A stretch of 5,351 nt of DNA. It comes from JANLYQ01 sp031365725. GTDB lineage: Bacteria > Actinomycetota > Actinomycetes > JACCUZ01. Positions 4,901 through 5,351 of this stretch are shown in pieces. The stretch spans positions 1 to 5,351 of the forward strand of contig JANLYQ010000057.1 of assembly GCA_031365725.1 (NCBI GenBank). Reading direction: 5' to 3'. How positions within the stretch are numbered: the stretch's first letter is position 1; every line of letters begins with the position of its first letter. Below the pieces are notes generated by a model. That model ran no database searches, was not told the origin of the DNA, and saw only the letters and a program-made list of their open reading frames with translations. A program made the position numbers and the translations under genes.

Positions 4901-5351
4901 GCATCACCGCGCGCGGCGCCTGGGAGTCGGTCAAGCGGCACTTCCGGGAGATCGACGTCGACACCCAGGCCCAGGACTTCACCGTGGTCGGCGTGGGGGA
5001 CATGTCCGGTGACGTGTTCGGCAACGGGATGCTGCTCTCCGAGCACATCCGCCTCGTCGCGGCCTTCGACCACCGGCACGTTTTCCTCGACCCGGACCCG
5101 GACCCGGCCGCGTCGTACGCCGAGCGCCGGCGCCTGTTCGACCTGCCGCGGTCCTCCTGGGCCGAGTACGACCGTTCACTGATCTCGTCCGGTGGCGGCG
5201 TCCATCCACGCACCGCCAAGTCGATCCCCATCACCCCGGAGGTCCGGGCCCGGCTCGACCTGCCTGCGGGTGTCACCTCGTTGACGCCGGCCGAGCTGAT
5301 GCGGGCCGTGCTGGTGGCCCCGGTCGATCTGCTGTGGAACGGCGGCATCGG
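1981..5351 (+). CDS. gdh: NAD-specific glutamate dehydrogenase, 180-kDa class, N-terminal part
   Basis: This cytoplasmic enzyme oxidises L-glutamate to 2-oxoglutarate and ammonium with NAD+, a catabolic role. The 1123 complete codons are about two thirds of a usual 1600-residue protein; the rest is off-window. The N-terminal half is regulatory: an ACT-like domain with EIVCDDMPFLVDSVTAEL (96-113), a second around 390-480 with FMSCMVYLPRDRYTTQVR, a third around 564-625, then a helical segment with LLRAYAKYLRQ near 680. The catalytic part has LRFGPVARGGLRWSDRREDF (822-841), K855 and K865 in KNAVIVPVGAKGG (substrate and catalytic lysines by comparison with small GDHs), DKGTATFSDIAN (935-946; D935 is the likely catalytic Asp), and the NAD-binding GVGDMSGDVFGNG (1004-1016). 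SSGGGVHPRTAKSIP (1069-1083) and LLWNGGIG at the edge are also family hallmarks. It closely resembles M. tuberculosis Rv2476c. ATG 1981 is chosen; ATG 1993 is an alternative, and neither has a strong Shine-Dalgarno sequence. The reading frame is intact throughout. Confidence 0.96.
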   Translation, partial: MSASMTDRLKTLGQAKAELLERAGEATGDPSLTPYLRRYFRHVAAEDLVGRAPEDLAAVPMAHRELAARRPQGRATVRVSPPEVAGLSIPSHSIVEIVCDDMPFLVDSVTAELSRTGRAIHLVIHPQLVVRRDVAGDLIEICDPASAGAKADDALVESWMHLEIDPVPEADARAELTADLERVLRDVREAVEDWPKMAARARLIAQEISTSPPRDIPALEVAETTELLQWLADEHFTFLGYREYVLRRDESVEGAGGTEGGSDRLVAIPGSGLGILRADQPQAGDGGRLPREVSAVARQRRLCVVTKANSRSTVHRRAYLDYVAVKTFDAEGEVVGERRFLGLFTSAAYNESIQRIPVLRRQAAEVLARSDFSPNSHSGKDLLQILESYPRDELFQISTDDLEATALSVLHLQERRQLRLFLRRDDYGRFMSCMVYLPRDRYTTQVRRAMEEILLDAFQGTSIDYTALVSESVLARLHFVVRVDSQASVRNVDPAEVEARLVRATRSWDDDFADALRQSCGAQKAATLAAVYADAFPEAYKEDLPASEAVADLHRLEALTRKGDIDLRLYVPADAAPGERRLKLFHVGDPVSLSTVLPILREMGVEVVDERPYDIDRAGQRPAWVYDFGLRYEPTGELPTDESRTLFQDAVAAVWHGEAESDGFNALVLRAGMTWRQAMLLRAYAKYLRQGSSTFSQNYIEECLTSNTHIARLLVALFEARFDPARNTGAHAASEELVDGLVEEIAGALDAVASLDQDRILRALLGCIRATLRTSFYQVSPDGRPKPYVAVKLDPHQVPDLPAPRPRFEIWVYSPRVEGVHLRFGPVARGGLRWSDRREDFRTEVLGLVKAQMVKNAVIVPVGAKGGFVVKRPPSDPTDREAVLAEGIACYRIFISGLLDVTDNLVTVDGAQQVEPPPQVVRQDGDDTYLVVAADKGTATFSDIANGVAKDYGFWLGDAFASGGSVGYDHKAMGITARGAWESVKRHFREIDVDTQAQDFTVVGVGDMSGDVFGNGMLLSEHIRLVAAFDHRHVFLDPDPDPAASYAERRRLFDLPRSSWAEYDRSLISSGGGVHPRTAKSIPITPEVRARLDLPAGVTSLTPAELMRAVLVAPVDLLWNGGI
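5089..5106 (+). repeat. Hexamer tandem repeat inside the GDH gene
   Basis: GACCCG is repeated three times in frame and encodes DPDPDP just after the NAD-binding motif. A short D-P-x-P-D stretch stands at this place in other large GDHs (DPNPD in the M. tuberculosis protein), so the repeat probably reflects conserved residues and codon preference, not a microsatellite. Confidence 0.6.

Noticed and set aside
3055..5079. 674-codon minus-strand frame as a real gene
   Set aside because: It lies wholly opposite the clearly recognisable GDH coding frame, in the register where stops are suppressed by codon bias, and its translation is low-complexity without a recognisable motif.
1..5351. CRISPR array, tRNA, rRNA, riboswitch or insertion-sequence ends
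   Set aside because: I looked for spaced repeats, tRNA-like cloverleaf segments, transposase motifs and terminal inverted repeats and saw none; almost all of the window is accounted for by the four genes.

Overview
The window looks like chromosomal DNA from a high-GC actinobacterium. GC-ending codons dominate, GTG starts are used, and the protein families are typical of the phylum: a DUF222/HNH-type endonuclease tail, an actinobacterial-style DUF402 protein, and the 180-kDa class of NAD-glutamate dehydrogenase. The style fits Nocardioides or a related Nocardioidaceae genus, but that placement is inference. Metabolically the window reads as ordinary amino-acid catabolism.

Layout. Positions 2-343 (+) hold the C-terminal 113 codons of an HNH endonuclease of the DUF222/13E12 type, cut by the window start. 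A 42-bp convergent gap follows. Positions 386-922 (-) encode a DUF402 (FomD/Ntdp-like) protein. A 159-bp divergent intergenic region then carries back-to-back candidate promoters plus a 12-bp tandem repeat and an inverted repeat. Positions 1082-1882 (+) encode tryptophan 2,3-dioxygenase (kynA) with its heme and substrate residues intact. After a gap of about 100 bp, 1981-5351 (+) is the first 1123 codons of the large NAD-specific glutamate dehydrogenase, which runs off the right edge. This largest gene reads continuously with no frameshift.

Function and regulation. TDO commits tryptophan to the kynurenine route. The large GDH oxidises glutamate to 2-oxoglutarate and ammonium, linking amino-acid breakdown to the TCA cycle. 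The shared theme is amino-acid catabolism, although no other kynurenine gene is visible. Both complete genes have a TANNNT -10 hexamer exactly 6 nt upstream of a GTG start and no Shine-Dalgarno sequence, which is the arrangement of leaderless actinobacterial transcripts. A third such element (7-nt spacing) precedes a 25-codon Arg-rich mini-ORF whose TGA overlaps a possible GDH ATG. This possible leader peptide is the most interesting unexplained signal, but it is unproven. I found no RNA gene, CRISPR array, insertion sequence or clear defence system.
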